Shown: piece by piece, positions 22,216 through 30,565 of the stretch
Position numbering within the stretch: the stretch's first letter is position 1
Layout of the letters: every line of letters begins with the position of its first letter
NCBI GenBank assembly: GCA_051004675.1
Contig: JBPCKC010000082.1
Location: forward strand, 1-50,202
Length of the DNA stretch: 50,202 bases
Direction of reading: 5' to 3'
Origin: JBDTSW01 sp051004675
Lineage (GTDB): Bacteria; Actinomycetota; Thermoleophilia; Solirubrobacterales; 70-9
Notes under the pieces: model-generated
Databases searched by the model: none
What the model saw: only the letters and a program-made list of their open reading frames with translations
Told to the model about the DNA's origin: nothing
Made by a program: the position numbers and the translations under genes

Positions 22216-25170
22216 CTAGGCGGCGACGGGCTGGCGCTTGCGCGTGCGCCTGGGCTTCGGGGCGGGCTCGGACGGCTCGACCAGCTCGGCGAGGAAGCGG
22301 CCGGTGTAGGAATCCGGGTTTCCGGCGACCTCCTCCGGGGTGCCGGTTGCGATGACCTCTCCCCCGGCCTCCCCGCCCTCCGGACCGAGGTCGATCAGGT
22401 GGTCCGCCGACTTGATCACGTCGAGGTTGTGCTCGATCACGAGGACCGTGTTGCCGGCATCAACCAGCCGGCCAAGGACTCCCAGTAGGCGCTCCACGTC
22501 GGCGAAATGAAGGCCGGTGGTGGGCTCGTCGAGGATGTAGAGGGTGTCGCCGGCCGCGACCTTGGAGAGCTCGGTCGCGAGCTTGATGCGCTGCGCCTCG
22601 CCCCCCGAGAGCGTCGTCGCGGGCTGACCCAGGCGGATGTAGTCCAGCCCGACGTCGTGGAGCGTCTGCAGGCGGCGGTGGATCTTGGGGATCTGCGAGA
22701 AGAACCCGACCGCCTCGGCGACCGGCATCTCGAGGACGTCGGCGATCGACTTACCCTTGAAGCGGATCTCCAGGGTCTCGCGGTTGTAGCGGCGCCCGTG
22801 GCACTGCTCGCACGGCACGTACACGTCCGGCAGGAAGTGCATCTCGATCTTGATCTGGCCGTCGCCCCGGCAGACCTCACAGCGCCCGCCCTTGACGTTG
22901 AAGGAGAAGCGGCCCGGCTTGTATCCGCGAGCGCGCGCCTCGCGAGTCTGTGAGTACATCTGCCGGATGTGGTCGAAGACTCCCGTGTAGGTGGCCGGGT
23001 TCGAGCGCGGCGTGCGCCCGATCGGAGACTGGTCGATGCTGATGATCTTGTCGACCTCGGTCAGGCCGTCGATGCGCTTGTGCGCGCCCGGCCTCAACCG
23101 CGCGCGATGCAGGCGGTTCGCGACGGCCCGGTAGAGGATCTCGTTGACGAGAGTGGACTTGCCCGAGCCCGAGACCCCGGTGACGCAGGTGAACGTCTCG
23201 AGCGGGAAGGTGACGTCGATGTCCTTCAGATTGTGCTGGCGCGCGCCGCGCACCCGCAGCTTGCCGCGCGGGCGCCGCCGCCCCTCCGGGACCGGGATCG
23301 AGCGCTCGCCCGAGAGGAACTCGCCGGTCGCCGAGCCGGGCGTGGCCGAGACGTCCTCGGGGGAGCCCTCCGCCACCACCTCCCCCCCGTGCTCGCCGGC
23401 GCCGGGGCCCAGGTCCACGACGTGGTCGGCGGCGCGAATGGTGCCCTCGTCGTGCTCGACGACGATCACCGTGTTGCCGATGTCGCGCAGTCGCTCGAGC
23501 GTGCCGATGAGCTTTTCGTTGTCGCGCTGGTGCAGCCCGATCGACGGCTCGTCGAGGATGTAGAGGACGCCGACGAGGCTGGAGCCGATCTGCGTGGCGA
23601 GCCGGATCCGCTGGGCCTCGCCGCCGGAGAGGGTCGCCGCGCCGCGCTCGAGCGACAGGTAGCCGATGCCCACCGAGTCCAGGAAGCGAAGACGCTCTGA
23701 GATCTCGCGGACGACGAGGCGGGCGATCGTCCGCTCCGTCTCGGTGAGCTCGAGGTCGTTGATCCACTCCAGCGCCGCCCGCGCCGACTTGGTCGTGTAC
23801 TCGTGGATGTTGAGGCCGCCCACCGTCACCGCGAGGCTCTCGGGACGCAGACGCGCACCGGCGCATGTCGGGCAGGGCTGGAGCGCCATCAGGTCCTCGA
23901 CCCGCTCGCGCGTGGTCTCGGAGTCCGTGTTCTCGTAGCGGCGCTCGAGGCTGTGGAGCATCCCCTCGAAGCGCACCGTGTACGTGCGCCTGCGGCCGAA
24001 GCGGTTCTTGTAGGAGATGGTGTGACGGTCGGTGCCGGTGCCGTCGAGCAGGAGCTTCCGGTGGGTCTTCGGCAGGTCCCGCCACGGCGCCTGCGCGTCG
24101 ATCCCGTTTGCCTCCGCCACCGCCTCGAGCAGCCGGCGGTGATACATCGAGGCCGCCTTCACCCAGGGCTCGAGCGCGCCCTCGGAGATCGAGAGAGTGG
24201 GGTCGGGCACGATCAACTCGGGGTCGATCACCCGCTGGAAGCCCAGGCCGTGGCACTGCGAGCAGCAGCCGTGCGGCGAGTTGAAGGAGAAGATGCGGGG
24301 CTCCAGCTCGGGCATCGAGTGGCCGCAGTTGAGGCAGGCGAAGCGCTCGGAGAAGAGCAGCACCTCGCCGCGCTTGCCCGCCGACGGACCGCTCAGGACC
24401 TTCGCCCCAGGCTCGTCCTCGACGGTCCTGCCGCCGTCATCCGCGCCATCGAGCAGCTCGACCTCGACCAGGCCCTCCGCCAGCTGGCTGGCCGCCTCCA
24501 CGGACTCGGCAAGACGCTTTCGGACCCCCTCCTTCATCACCAGCCGGTCCACCACCAAGGAGATGTCGTGCTTGAACTTCTTGTCGAGGACGATCTCCTC
24601 GTCGAGGCGGCGGAGCTCGCCGTCGATGACCGCTCGCGCGTAGCCCTGCTGCCGGAAGTCCTCGAGCATCCGCCCGTACTCGCCCTTGCGCTCGCGGACG
24701 ACCGGCGCCAGGACCATGAACCGGATGCCCTCCTGGAGCGTCAGCACGCGATCGACGATCTGCTCGATCGACTGGCCCTGGATCGGCTCGCCACAGTTGA
24801 AGCAATGCGGCTTGCCGATGCGCGCCCACAGCAGCCGCAGGTAGTCGTAGATCTCGGTCACGGTCCCGACGGTCGAGCGGGGGTTGCGCGACGTCGTCTT
24901 CTGGTCGATGGATATCGCGGGCGACAGCCCCTCGATGGAGTCCACGTCGGGCTTCTCCATCTGCCCGAGGAACTGGCGGGCGTAGGCGGAGAGCGACTCG
25001 ACGTAGCGACGCTGGCCCTCCGCGTAGATGGTGTCGAAGGCGAGGCTTGACTTGCCCGAGCCCGAGAGACCGGTGACCACCACGAGCGCGTCCCGTGGCA
25101 GGGTCACGTCGACGCCCTTCAGGTTGTGAGCGCGAGCGCCCGAGACGACGATCTGTCCGGAGCGAGCCAC
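22216..25170 (-). CDS. uvrA: UvrABC system protein A
   Basis: This 984-residue damage-recognition ATPase has two ABC modules. Walker A motifs are GLSGSGKSS (near residue 33) and GVSGSGKST (near 640). The signature LSGGEAQRIRLA/KLA occurs in both modules. Zinc cysteine pairs are seen in CFNCGEP, CLNCGHS with CCSQCHG, CPTCAGA and CEVCRGDG with CEQCHGRR. UvrA dimers load UvrB at bulky DNA lesions. The C-terminus is basic. GTG 25170 lacks a Shine-Dalgarno but has TACACT eight bases upstream and a LexA-type box just beyond it, so it is probably leaderless and SOS-regulated. Confidence 0.97.
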   Translation of the reverse strand: MARSGQIVVSGARAHNLKGVDVTLPRDALVVVTGLSGSGKSSLAFDTIYAEGQRRYVESLSAYARQFLGQMEKPDVDSIEGLSPAISIDQKTTSRNPRSTVGTVTEIYDYLRLLWARIGKPHCFNCGEPIQGQSIEQIVDRVLTLQEGIRFMVLAPVVRERKGEYGRMLEDFRQQGYARAVIDGELRRLDEEIVLDKKFKHDISLVVDRLVMKEGVRKRLAESVEAASQLAEGLVEVELLDGADDGGRTVEDEPGAKVLSGPSAGKRGEVLLFSERFACLNCGHSMPELEPRIFSFNSPHGCCSQCHGLGFQRVIDPELIVPDPTLSISEGALEPWVKAASMYHRRLLEAVAEANGIDAQAPWRDLPKTHRKLLLDGTGTDRHTISYKNRFGRRRTYTVRFEGMLHSLERRYENTDSETTRERVEDLMALQPCPTCAGARLRPESLAVTVGGLNIHEYTTKSARAALEWINDLELTETERTIARLVVREISERLRFLDSVGIGYLSLERGAATLSGGEAQRIRLATQIGSSLVGVLYILDEPSIGLHQRDNEKLIGTLERLRDIGNTVIVVEHDEGTIRAADHVVDLGPGAGEHGGEVVAEGSPEDVSATPGSATGEFLSGERSIPVPEGRRRPRGKLRVRGARQHNLKDIDVTFPLETFTCVTGVSGSGKSTLVNEILYRAVANRLHRARLRPGAHKRIDGLTEVDKIISIDQSPIGRTPRSNPATYTGVFDHIRQMYSQTREARARGYKPGRFSFNVKGGRCEVCRGDGQIKIEMHFLPDVYVPCEQCHGRRYNRETLEIRFKGKSIADVLEMPVAEAVGFFSQIPKIHRRLQTLHDVGLDYIRLGQPATTLSGGEAQRIKLATELSKVAAGDTLYILDEPTTGLHFADVERLLGVLGRLVDAGNTVLVIEHNLDVIKSADHLIDLGPEGGEAGGEVIATGTPEEVAGNPDSYTGRFLAELVEPSEPAPKPRRTRKRQPVAA

Positions 25171-25178
25171 GGAGGATC

Positions 25179-25184
25179 AGTGTA
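25179..25184 (-). promoter_or_regulatory. -10 hexamer of a leaderless promoter (uvrA)
   Basis: TACACT lies 8 bases before GTG 25170. Confidence 0.5.
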
Positions 25185-25190
25185 CGGACA

Positions 25191-25204
25191 CGAACGGGCG
25201 TTCC
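25191..25204. promoter_or_regulatory. LexA (SOS) box upstream of uvrA
   Basis: CGAACGGGCGTTCC matches 13 of 14 positions of the Gram-positive/actinobacterial SOS consensus CGAACRNRYGTTYG. It lies 6 bases upstream of the uvrA -10 element, in the promoter spacer, where bound LexA would block RNA polymerase. Confidence 0.7.
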
Positions 25205-25243
25205 CGTCGGAAACGCGGGTACCGAGGCGACCCGCGGGCGCGG

Positions 25244-25771
25244 TCAGGCCTTGGCGCGGGCGAGCACGTCGTCGAGCAGCTTTTCGGCGTGCTCCAGCTC
25301 GTAGTTGGCGGCCAGGTGCGCCTCGATCTCCTCACGCGAGGCGCCGTCGAGCGCCATCTTCATCGCCACCAGGCGAGCCGCGGACTTGTCCGCGGCTCGG
25401 TCGCCGTTGCCCGCGGCCTCGGCGGGCGGCTCGGGCTGCGGCGCAGGCTCCGGCACGGGCTCGGGGCCCGGCACCGGGTCGGGCACGGGATCGGGCGTGG
25501 GCTCCGGGATGTCGGGGGGGGCGGGCTCCGGGACCGTCACCGGCCCGGGCGTCACCTCGGCGTCCGGCCTGGGACCCAGCTTGCCCTGGAGGTCATCGAG
25601 CGCCGCGCGCACCTGCTCCAGGCGGGTGGATGCCTCGGCCTCGGCGCCTTCGCGAATCCGCGCCGCGTCGGCCTCGGCCCTGCCGACGATCTCCGTCGCC
25701 TGCTGCTGGGCGTCGGCGATCAATGCCCGCACGCGCTCAGCGAGGTCGCTGGCGATCTGCTCTCCGTCCAT
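25244..25771 (-). CDS. Coiled-coil / Pro-rich hypothetical protein between uvrA and uvrB
   Basis: I do not recognise a family by name. The 175-residue acidic protein has an N-terminal coiled coil (about 5-65, IASDLAERVRALIADAQQQA and an Ala/Glu heptad stretch like DivIVA or ATP-synthase b subunit stalks). A Pro/Glu/Asp repeat linker (about 70-125, PEP and PDPVPD units) follows, then a C-terminal helical domain (about 130-175, AMKMALDGASREEIEAHLAA). No signal or membrane segment is seen. ATG 25771 has TAACCT seven bases upstream. The C-terminal helix pair could be an interaction module; its position next to uvrA may be fortuitous. Confidence 0.65.
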   Translation of the reverse strand: MDGEQIASDLAERVRALIADAQQQATEIVGRAEADAARIREGAEAEASTRLEQVRAALDDLQGKLGPRPDAEVTPGPVTVPEPAPPDIPEPTPDPVPDPVPGPEPVPEPAPQPEPPAEAAGNGDRAADKSAARLVAMKMALDGASREEIEAHLAANYELEHAEKLLDDVLARAKA

Positions 25772-25778
25772 GCGGTTG

Positions 25779-25784
25779 AGGTTA
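25779..25784 (-). promoter_or_regulatory. -10 hexamer of a leaderless promoter (coiled-coil protein)
   Basis: TAACCT lies 7 bases before ATG 25771. Confidence 0.45.
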
Positions 25785-25816
25785 CCGGCCCACTTACCCC
25801 GGCGCGAGCGCAGCGC

Positions 25817-26161
25817 TCACTCGGTGATGGAGCCATCCGGGTTTCGGCACGGCACCACGCCCTCGGAGCACTCGGGCAGATCGGCGGCCTCGCCCCCGCC
25901 GTCGGCGCCTCCGCCCTCGGGCGTCTCCGTGACGCTGCCGTCGGGATTGACGCAGGGCAGCACGCCCTCCGAGCACGGCGGCAGGTCCGCCGACTCGCCG
26001 CTGGGCTCGGCTTCGGTCTCGGCCGGGACCGTCGTCGTCTCCGTGACGGTCTTCGCCTTCTTCGTCTCGGTCTCGGTCACCGTGGTGGTGGTCTCTTCGC
26101 CGCAGGACGCCAGCAGGCCGGACAGGAGGAGGATGGGCAGCAGCGCCCAGGCTTGTCTCAT
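25817..26161 (-). CDS. Small lipoprotein with duplicated Cys-containing repeat
   Basis: The 114-residue precursor has a signal peptide (ALLPILLLSGLLASC, lipobox Cys at about 20), a Thr/Glu/Val-rich stalk, then two copies of a 25-30 residue unit: ADLPPCSEGVLPCVNPDGSV and ADLPECSEGVVPCRNPDGSI. Each unit has two Cys that may form a disulfide outside the cell. No named family is recognised. ATG 26161 is supported by TAGCGT seven bases upstream. A longer open frame to 26197 has no signal peptide at its start and is rejected. Confidence 0.65.
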   Translation of the reverse strand: MRQAWALLPILLLSGLLASCGEETTTTVTETETKKAKTVTETTTVPAETEAEPSGESADLPPCSEGVLPCVNPDGSVTETPEGGGADGGGEAADLPECSEGVVPCRNPDGSITE

Positions 26162-26168
26162 GGGAGGC

Positions 26169-26174
26169 ACGCTA
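26169..26174 (-). promoter_or_regulatory. -10 hexamer of a leaderless promoter (Cys-repeat lipoprotein)
   Basis: TAGCGT lies 7 bases before ATG 26161. Confidence 0.45.
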
Positions 26175-26207
26175 GCCGCGGGGACCTTCCGCGTCAACCG
26201 CCGTGGG

Positions 26208-28205
26208 CTACGCGCGCAGCGCCTCGAGGTCGCGCCGCAGCTCCTTCAGCTCGTCGCGGATGCGTCCGGCCTCCTCGAAGCGCAGGTCCTCGGCGGCCGC
26301 GAGCATCTCCTCCTCGAGCTGCACGATCACCTTCTGGAGCTGCTCGGGACTCGCGATCTCGCCGTCGAGCTTGGTGCGACGGCGTCGCGACGGGGCCGAG
26401 CGCGACTCCATCGCCAGGAAGTCGGACATCTCCGAGATCCCCTTCCGGACGGTCTCGGGCGTGATCCCGTGCTCGCTGTTGTAGGCGAGCTGAACCTCAC
26501 GGCGGCGATCGGTCTCGCCGATCGCCTTGCGCATGGCGTCCGTCTCCTTGTCCGCGTACATCAGCACGCGGCCATCGACGTTCCTGGCGGCGCGGCCGAT
26601 CGTCTGGATCAGGCTGGTCTCACCGCGCAGGAAGCCCTCCTTGTCGGCATCGAGGATTGCGACGAGCGACACCTCCGGCAGGTCGAGCCCCTCCCGCAGC
26701 AGGTTCACCCCCACGAGCACGTCGTACTCGCCGAGCCGCAGGTCGCGGATGATCTGGATCCGCTCCAGCGTGTCCACCTCCGAGTGCAGGTAGCGAACGC
26801 GGAAGCCGTTCTCGAGCAGGTACCCCGTGAGGTCCTCGGCCATCTTTTTGGTGAGCGTCGTCACGAGGGTGCGCTCGTTCGCGTCCGCGCGCCGCCGGAC
26901 CTCGTTCATCAGGTCGTCGATCTGGTTGCGCGTCTCGCGCACGACGACCTCGGGGTCGACGATCCCGGTGGGGCGCACGATCTGCTCCACGATCCGCTTC
27001 GAGGACGCGCGCTCGAAGTCGCCAGGCGTCGCCGAGACCATCACGACCTGTCCGACCCGCTCGAGGTACTCGTCGAACTTCAGCGGGCGGTTGTCGATCG
27101 CCGACGGCAGGCGGAAGCCGTGGTCGATGAGGGTCTGCTTTCGCGAGCGGTCCCCCGCGTACATGCCCCCGAGCTGCGGGACGGTCTGATGAGACTCGTC
27201 CACGAAGCACACGAAGTCGTCGGGGAAGTAGTCGATCAGCGTGTGAGGGGGGCTGCCGGGCGGGCGGCCGTCGAGGATTCGCGAGTAGTTCTCGATCCCC
27301 GAGGTGAACCCCAGCTCCTTCATCATCTCGATGTCGTACTCGGTGCGCTGGCGCAGCCGGTGAGCCTCGAGGAGCTTCCCCCGCTCCTCGAACCACGCGA
27401 GCCGCTCGTCCAGCTCGCGCTTGATCTCCACGACCGCGCGCGCGAGGGTGTCCTCCTCGGTCACGTAGTGGCTGGCGGGCCAGACCGCGACGTGATCGAC
27501 CTGGTCCAGCACCTCCCCCGTCAGCGGGTCGAAGTGGGCGATCCCCTCGATCTCGTCGCCGAAGAGGCCGATCCGGTAGGCGGTCTCGGCGTAGGCGGGA
27601 AAGATCTCCAGCATCTCCCCCTTGACCGAGAAGGTGCCGCGGGTCAGCACGGTGTCGTTGCGCCCGTACTGCATCCCGACCAGCTTCTTGAACAGGCCGT
27701 CGCGCTCGATCCACTCCCCGACCTTGAAGAGCTGCATCTGCCGCCGGTAGAGCTCCGGCGAGCCGATCCCGTAGATGCACGAGACCGAGGCGACGATGAC
27801 CACGTCCCGGCGCGCCAGCAAGGCCGCCGTGGCCGCGTGGCGCAGGCGATCGATCTCGTCGTTGATCGACGAGTCCTTCTCGATATAGAGGTCCTGGGCC
27901 GGGACGTAGGCCTCCGGCTGGTAGTAGTCGTAGTAGGAGACGAAGTACTCGACCTGGTTGTGGGGGAAGAACTCGCGGAACTCGTTGCAGAGCTGCGCGG
28001 CGAGCGTCTTGTTGTGGGCGATCACCAGCGCCGGGCGCTGCACCCGCTCGATGACGCCCGCCATCGTGAATGTCTTCCCGGTGCCGGTGGCCCCCAGCAG
28101 GGTCTGAAACGACTCGTCCTCGCCGAGGCCGGCGGCCAGCGACTCGATGGCCGCGGGCTGGTCGGCGGTCGGGGTGTACGCGGGATTCAGCCGGAACTCG
28201 GGCAC
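26208..28205 (-). CDS. uvrB: UvrABC system protein B
   Basis: This 665-residue helicase-like protein receives damaged DNA from UvrA and recruits UvrC. Motifs in order: Walker A GATGTGKTFT, the beta-hairpin region with YDYYQPEAYVP, the DEAD-like box VDESHQTVPQ, TLTKKMAEDLTGYL, VGVNLLREGLDLPEV, and QTIGRAARN. The C-terminal UVR motif (about 625-660) contains LEEEMLAAAEDLRFEEAGRIRDEL. I place the start at GTG 28205 (VPEFRLNPAYTPTADQ) because family members begin there and TACCTT lies seven bases upstream. An in-frame start 11 codons earlier at 28238 is less likely. No LexA box is visible, unlike at uvrA. Confidence 0.97.
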   Translation of the reverse strand: MPEFRLNPAYTPTADQPAAIESLAAGLGEDESFQTLLGATGTGKTFTMAGVIERVQRPALVIAHNKTLAAQLCNEFREFFPHNQVEYFVSYYDYYQPEAYVPAQDLYIEKDSSINDEIDRLRHAATAALLARRDVVIVASVSCIYGIGSPELYRRQMQLFKVGEWIERDGLFKKLVGMQYGRNDTVLTRGTFSVKGEMLEIFPAYAETAYRIGLFGDEIEGIAHFDPLTGEVLDQVDHVAVWPASHYVTEEDTLARAVVEIKRELDERLAWFEERGKLLEAHRLRQRTEYDIEMMKELGFTSGIENYSRILDGRPPGSPPHTLIDYFPDDFVCFVDESHQTVPQLGGMYAGDRSRKQTLIDHGFRLPSAIDNRPLKFDEYLERVGQVVMVSATPGDFERASSKRIVEQIVRPTGIVDPEVVVRETRNQIDDLMNEVRRRADANERTLVTTLTKKMAEDLTGYLLENGFRVRYLHSEVDTLERIQIIRDLRLGEYDVLVGVNLLREGLDLPEVSLVAILDADKEGFLRGETSLIQTIGRAARNVDGRVLMYADKETDAMRKAIGETDRRREVQLAYNSEHGITPETVRKGISEMSDFLAMESRSAPSRRRRTKLDGEIASPEQLQKVIVQLEEEMLAAAEDLRFEEAGRIRDELKELRRDLEALRA

Positions 28206-28212
28206 CGGCTCA

Positions 28213-28218
28213 AAGGTA
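28213..28218 (-). promoter_or_regulatory. -10 hexamer of a leaderless promoter (uvrB)
   Basis: TACCTT lies 7 bases before GTG 28205 and supports the shorter uvrB start. Confidence 0.45.
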
Positions 28219-28283
28219 GCGCGGCGACCTGCCGGCACCGACCGGCGCCACCTTGGGCACGGTGACGGTCCGCTGGGAAGGGG

Positions 28284-28820
28284 TCAGGGGAGGATCTCGT
28301 CCAGCAGATCCCCCGCCTCGGAGAGCAGGCCCTCCCCCTGCTCGAGGAGGCTCCCGACGTCCTCGAAGACCACGCTCGCGTCCTCGATGACCGCGATGCC
28401 GTCCTCGACCGGGATGTTGCGCGCGAAAGCTCGCAGGGGGGCCGCGACGAACGGACTGAGGGCACCGGCCGCCTCGGCGTCGTCGACGGCCCGGACGAGC
28501 CCCGCCTGGATCGCCTCCTCCAGCCGGGGGTCGTCGATTCCGTAGGCGGCGGCGAACTCGCGACGCGACTCCTCGCTCGCCAAGGCGACGGTGAGCGTCT
28601 CGCGGGTGACCTGAAGCCGGCAGGCCGCGCCGTCGAGCGCCGACAGCGCAAACTGCTCGGCGGACTCCTCGACTCCGTCGGGCGAGCGCCACTCGCGCGG
28701 CTCGCACGGATCGGCGACGGGCGTGGGCTGGTAGTCCGAGCCGCCAAGCGCCAGGTAGGTGCCCATGAGCGCGAGCGCCGCGAGCACGGCGAGCGCCAGA
28801 AGCGATGCGCCGGACCTCAA
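28284..28820 (-). CDS. Membrane-anchored secreted protein downstream of an exporter
   Basis: This 178-residue protein starts at TTG 28820 in a TTGA overlap with the exporter gene. One N-terminal helix (SLLALAVLAALALMGTYLAL) would anchor it with an outside domain of about 150 residues. The domain has a Cys pair (DPCEPREW and AACRLQV), a helical segment with FAAAYGIDDPRLEEAIQAGL and a C-terminal amphipathic stretch. I know no family. Translational coupling to the exporter suggests a related job, but nothing in the sequence fixes it. Confidence 0.6.
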   Translation of the reverse strand: MRSGASLLALAVLAALALMGTYLALGGSDYQPTPVADPCEPREWRSPDGVEESAEQFALSALDGAACRLQVTRETLTVALASEESRREFAAAYGIDDPRLEEAIQAGLVRAVDDAEAAGALSPFVAAPLRAFARNIPVEDGIAVIEDASVVFEDVGSLLEQGEGLLSEAGDLLDEILP

Positions 28821-30178
28821 AGCTCCGGCCTCCGGCGCGCGAGCGCGATCGGCACGAGCGCCGCGAGCGCGAACAGGGCCGCGACCCAGAACGAGCGGCT
28901 GAAGGCGTGCGTCGCGGCGCGGTCGAGCTCGTCCTGGAGGGCGTCGCGAAGCGTCAGTGCGTCCGAGCGCTCGTCCGGGTCGGGGGGAAGCGGCTCGAAC
29001 GCCGGCGCCAGGACCGGCACCTTGTCTCCCTCGGCCGCGAGCCGATCGGCGATTCGCTCGGCGAGCGCGAGCTTCTCGGTCGCGTCGAGCCGCGCGTCGA
29101 GCAGGGCCGCGGTGCCGGCCTGTTCGGCGTCGGCGCGCTCGGCCTCGAGGTCGGCGGTGAAGAGCGGCGTCAGCACCAGCAGGCCCGCGACCACGCCGAG
29201 GTGCCGGGCGGCGATGGTCCAGCCGCCGTGGATCGCCTGCGGCGCGCGCCCGGCAAGGGCCGCCTCGGTGAGCGCCTCGAGCGTCAGCGCCAGCCCGGCG
29301 CCCATCAGGAGCTGCGGCGCCAGGGTCGCGAGCACGCTCGCATCCGGGAGCAGAGCCAGGCCGCCAAGCCCCCCGGCCAGCAGGACGACCCCCGCGGCCG
29401 CGCGAGCCCTGCCGTCGACGGCGTCCGAGGCCACTCGCCGCGAGGCGAACGCCGCCAGCGGCATGACCGACACCGCGAGCGCCGCCTCGATCGGACTCAT
29501 CCGCCAGCCCTCGATCAGCAGCAGCACGACCAGGAACAACGCCGCCGCGAGCGCGGCGGAGACCAGGGCCAGCGCCGCGTTGGCAGCAAGGTGCGGGCGA
29601 CCGGGGGCGCGCAGCTCCGCCTCGACCGTGTCCGGGCCGCCCTCTCGCATGGCGAGCCCGACGAGCGCGGCCACCAGCATCCCGGCGGCGGGCACCTGCA
29701 CGAGAAAGATCGACTGCCAGGAGATCAGCTCCGTCAGCAGTCCGCCCACGCCGGGGCCAAGCGCCGCGCCGATCGTGCCGGCCCGGGCCCAGTCGATCGC
29801 GGCGAGGCGCTCGGAGCCCGTCACCGACGGCAGCAGCTCGAGCGAGCCGCAGACCGCCGCCGCGCCGCCCACCGCCTGAGCGCACCGGGCGGCCAGGAGC
29901 TGCTCGATCTCACCGGCGAGGCCGCACGCCAGGCTGGCCAGGGCGAACACGATCAAGCCGGCGCACGTGACGCGGGCGGGGCCCAGGCGCCGGGCCGCCA
30001 CCGCGGCCGGCAGCGCCGCGGCCGCGAGAACCACGTTGAACGCCACGAGCACCCAGGTGACCTCGCCCACGGAGACGTCCAGCTGGCGGTAGATCTCCGG
30101 CAGGGCGAGGACGACGACCGATGAGTCGGCGAGCACCAGGCCGACGGCGAGGGCGAGGGCGGTGCGAGCGCGCGTCAT
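28817..30178 (-). CDS. MFS exporter, DHA2-like
   Basis: This 453-residue membrane protein has about 12-14 hydrophobic segments. TM1 carries LADSSVVVLALPEIYRQL, close to the LDxTVVNVALP mark of the DHA2 drug:H+ antiporter group, and motif C-like GAALGPGVGGLL appears in TM5. A polar loop of about 75 residues (roughly 355-425) precedes the last helix. Substrates may be drugs or other amphiphiles. ATG 30178 fits the TM1 start. It is divergent from the DoxX-like gene with 18 bases between starts. I saw no TANNNT at the leaderless spacing for this gene. Confidence 0.8.
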   Translation of the reverse strand: MTRARTALALAVGLVLADSSVVVLALPEIYRQLDVSVGEVTWVLVAFNVVLAAAALPAAVAARRLGPARVTCAGLIVFALASLACGLAGEIEQLLAARCAQAVGGAAAVCGSLELLPSVTGSERLAAIDWARAGTIGAALGPGVGGLLTELISWQSIFLVQVPAAGMLVAALVGLAMREGGPDTVEAELRAPGRPHLAANAALALVSAALAAALFLVVLLLIEGWRMSPIEAALAVSVMPLAAFASRRVASDAVDGRARAAAGVVLLAGGLGGLALLPDASVLATLAPQLLMGAGLALTLEALTEAALAGRAPQAIHGGWTIAARHLGVVAGLLVLTPLFTADLEAERADAEQAGTAALLDARLDATEKLALAERIADRLAAEGDKVPVLAPAFEPLPPDPDERSDALTLRDALQDELDRAATHAFSRSFWVAALFALAALVPIALARRRPEL

Positions 30179-30183
30179 ACGGG

Positions 30184-30189
30184 TAGGTT
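30184..30189 (+). promoter_or_regulatory. -10 hexamer of a leaderless promoter (DoxX-like gene)
   Basis: TAGGTT lies 7 bases before ATG 30197. The upstream promoter region falls inside the divergent exporter gene. Confidence 0.4.
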
Positions 30190-30196
30190 GACCGAC

Positions 30197-30565
30197 ATGA
30201 CCCGCTCCCAGCGAATGCTCGCCACGTTCTTCACCTTCACCGGGGTCATGCACTTCGTGACCCCGAAGGCCTACGAGGCGATCATGCCCCCGTACCTGCC
30301 GTACCACCGCGAGGCCGTCGCGCTCAGCGGGGTCGCGGAGATCGCCGGCGCCCTCGCCGTGATCCCGCCCGCCACTCGGCGCCCGTTCGCGCGGTGGTGG
30401 CTGATTGGGCTGCTGGCCGCCGTCTTCCCCGCCAACGTCCACATGGCGATCCGCCCGGAGCAGGTCAAGGGGCTGGACCTCGACCGGGTCCCCCGCTGGA
30501 CGCTGTGGGCGCGACTCCCCCTTCAGCCGTTCTGCGCGTGGTGGGTCTGGCGCGCTACGGAGTAA
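30197..30565 (+). CDS. DoxX-like membrane protein
   Basis: This 122-residue protein has four hydrophobic segments and the DoxX-like pattern MLATFFTFTGVMHFVTPKAYEAIMPPYLPYH, SGVAEIAGALAVIPP and LLAAVFPANVHMAIRP. DoxX family members are small quinone- or sulfur-related membrane proteins, mostly without a proven role. ATG 30197 is taken because TAGGTT lies seven bases upstream; a TTG three codons earlier is in frame. The 3' end overlaps the convergent membrane-protein gene by 11 bases. Confidence 0.8.
   Translation: MTRSQRMLATFFTFTGVMHFVTPKAYEAIMPPYLPYHREAVALSGVAEIAGALAVIPPATRRPFARWWLIGLLAAVFPANVHMAIRPEQVKGLDLDRVPRWTLWARLPLQPFCAWWVWRATE

Noticed and set aside
28820..29885. Long upstream extension of the membrane-anchored protein at 28284-28820
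   Set aside because: It lies in the coding region of the MFS exporter in a different frame and has no domain; the TTGA overlap gives the better start.
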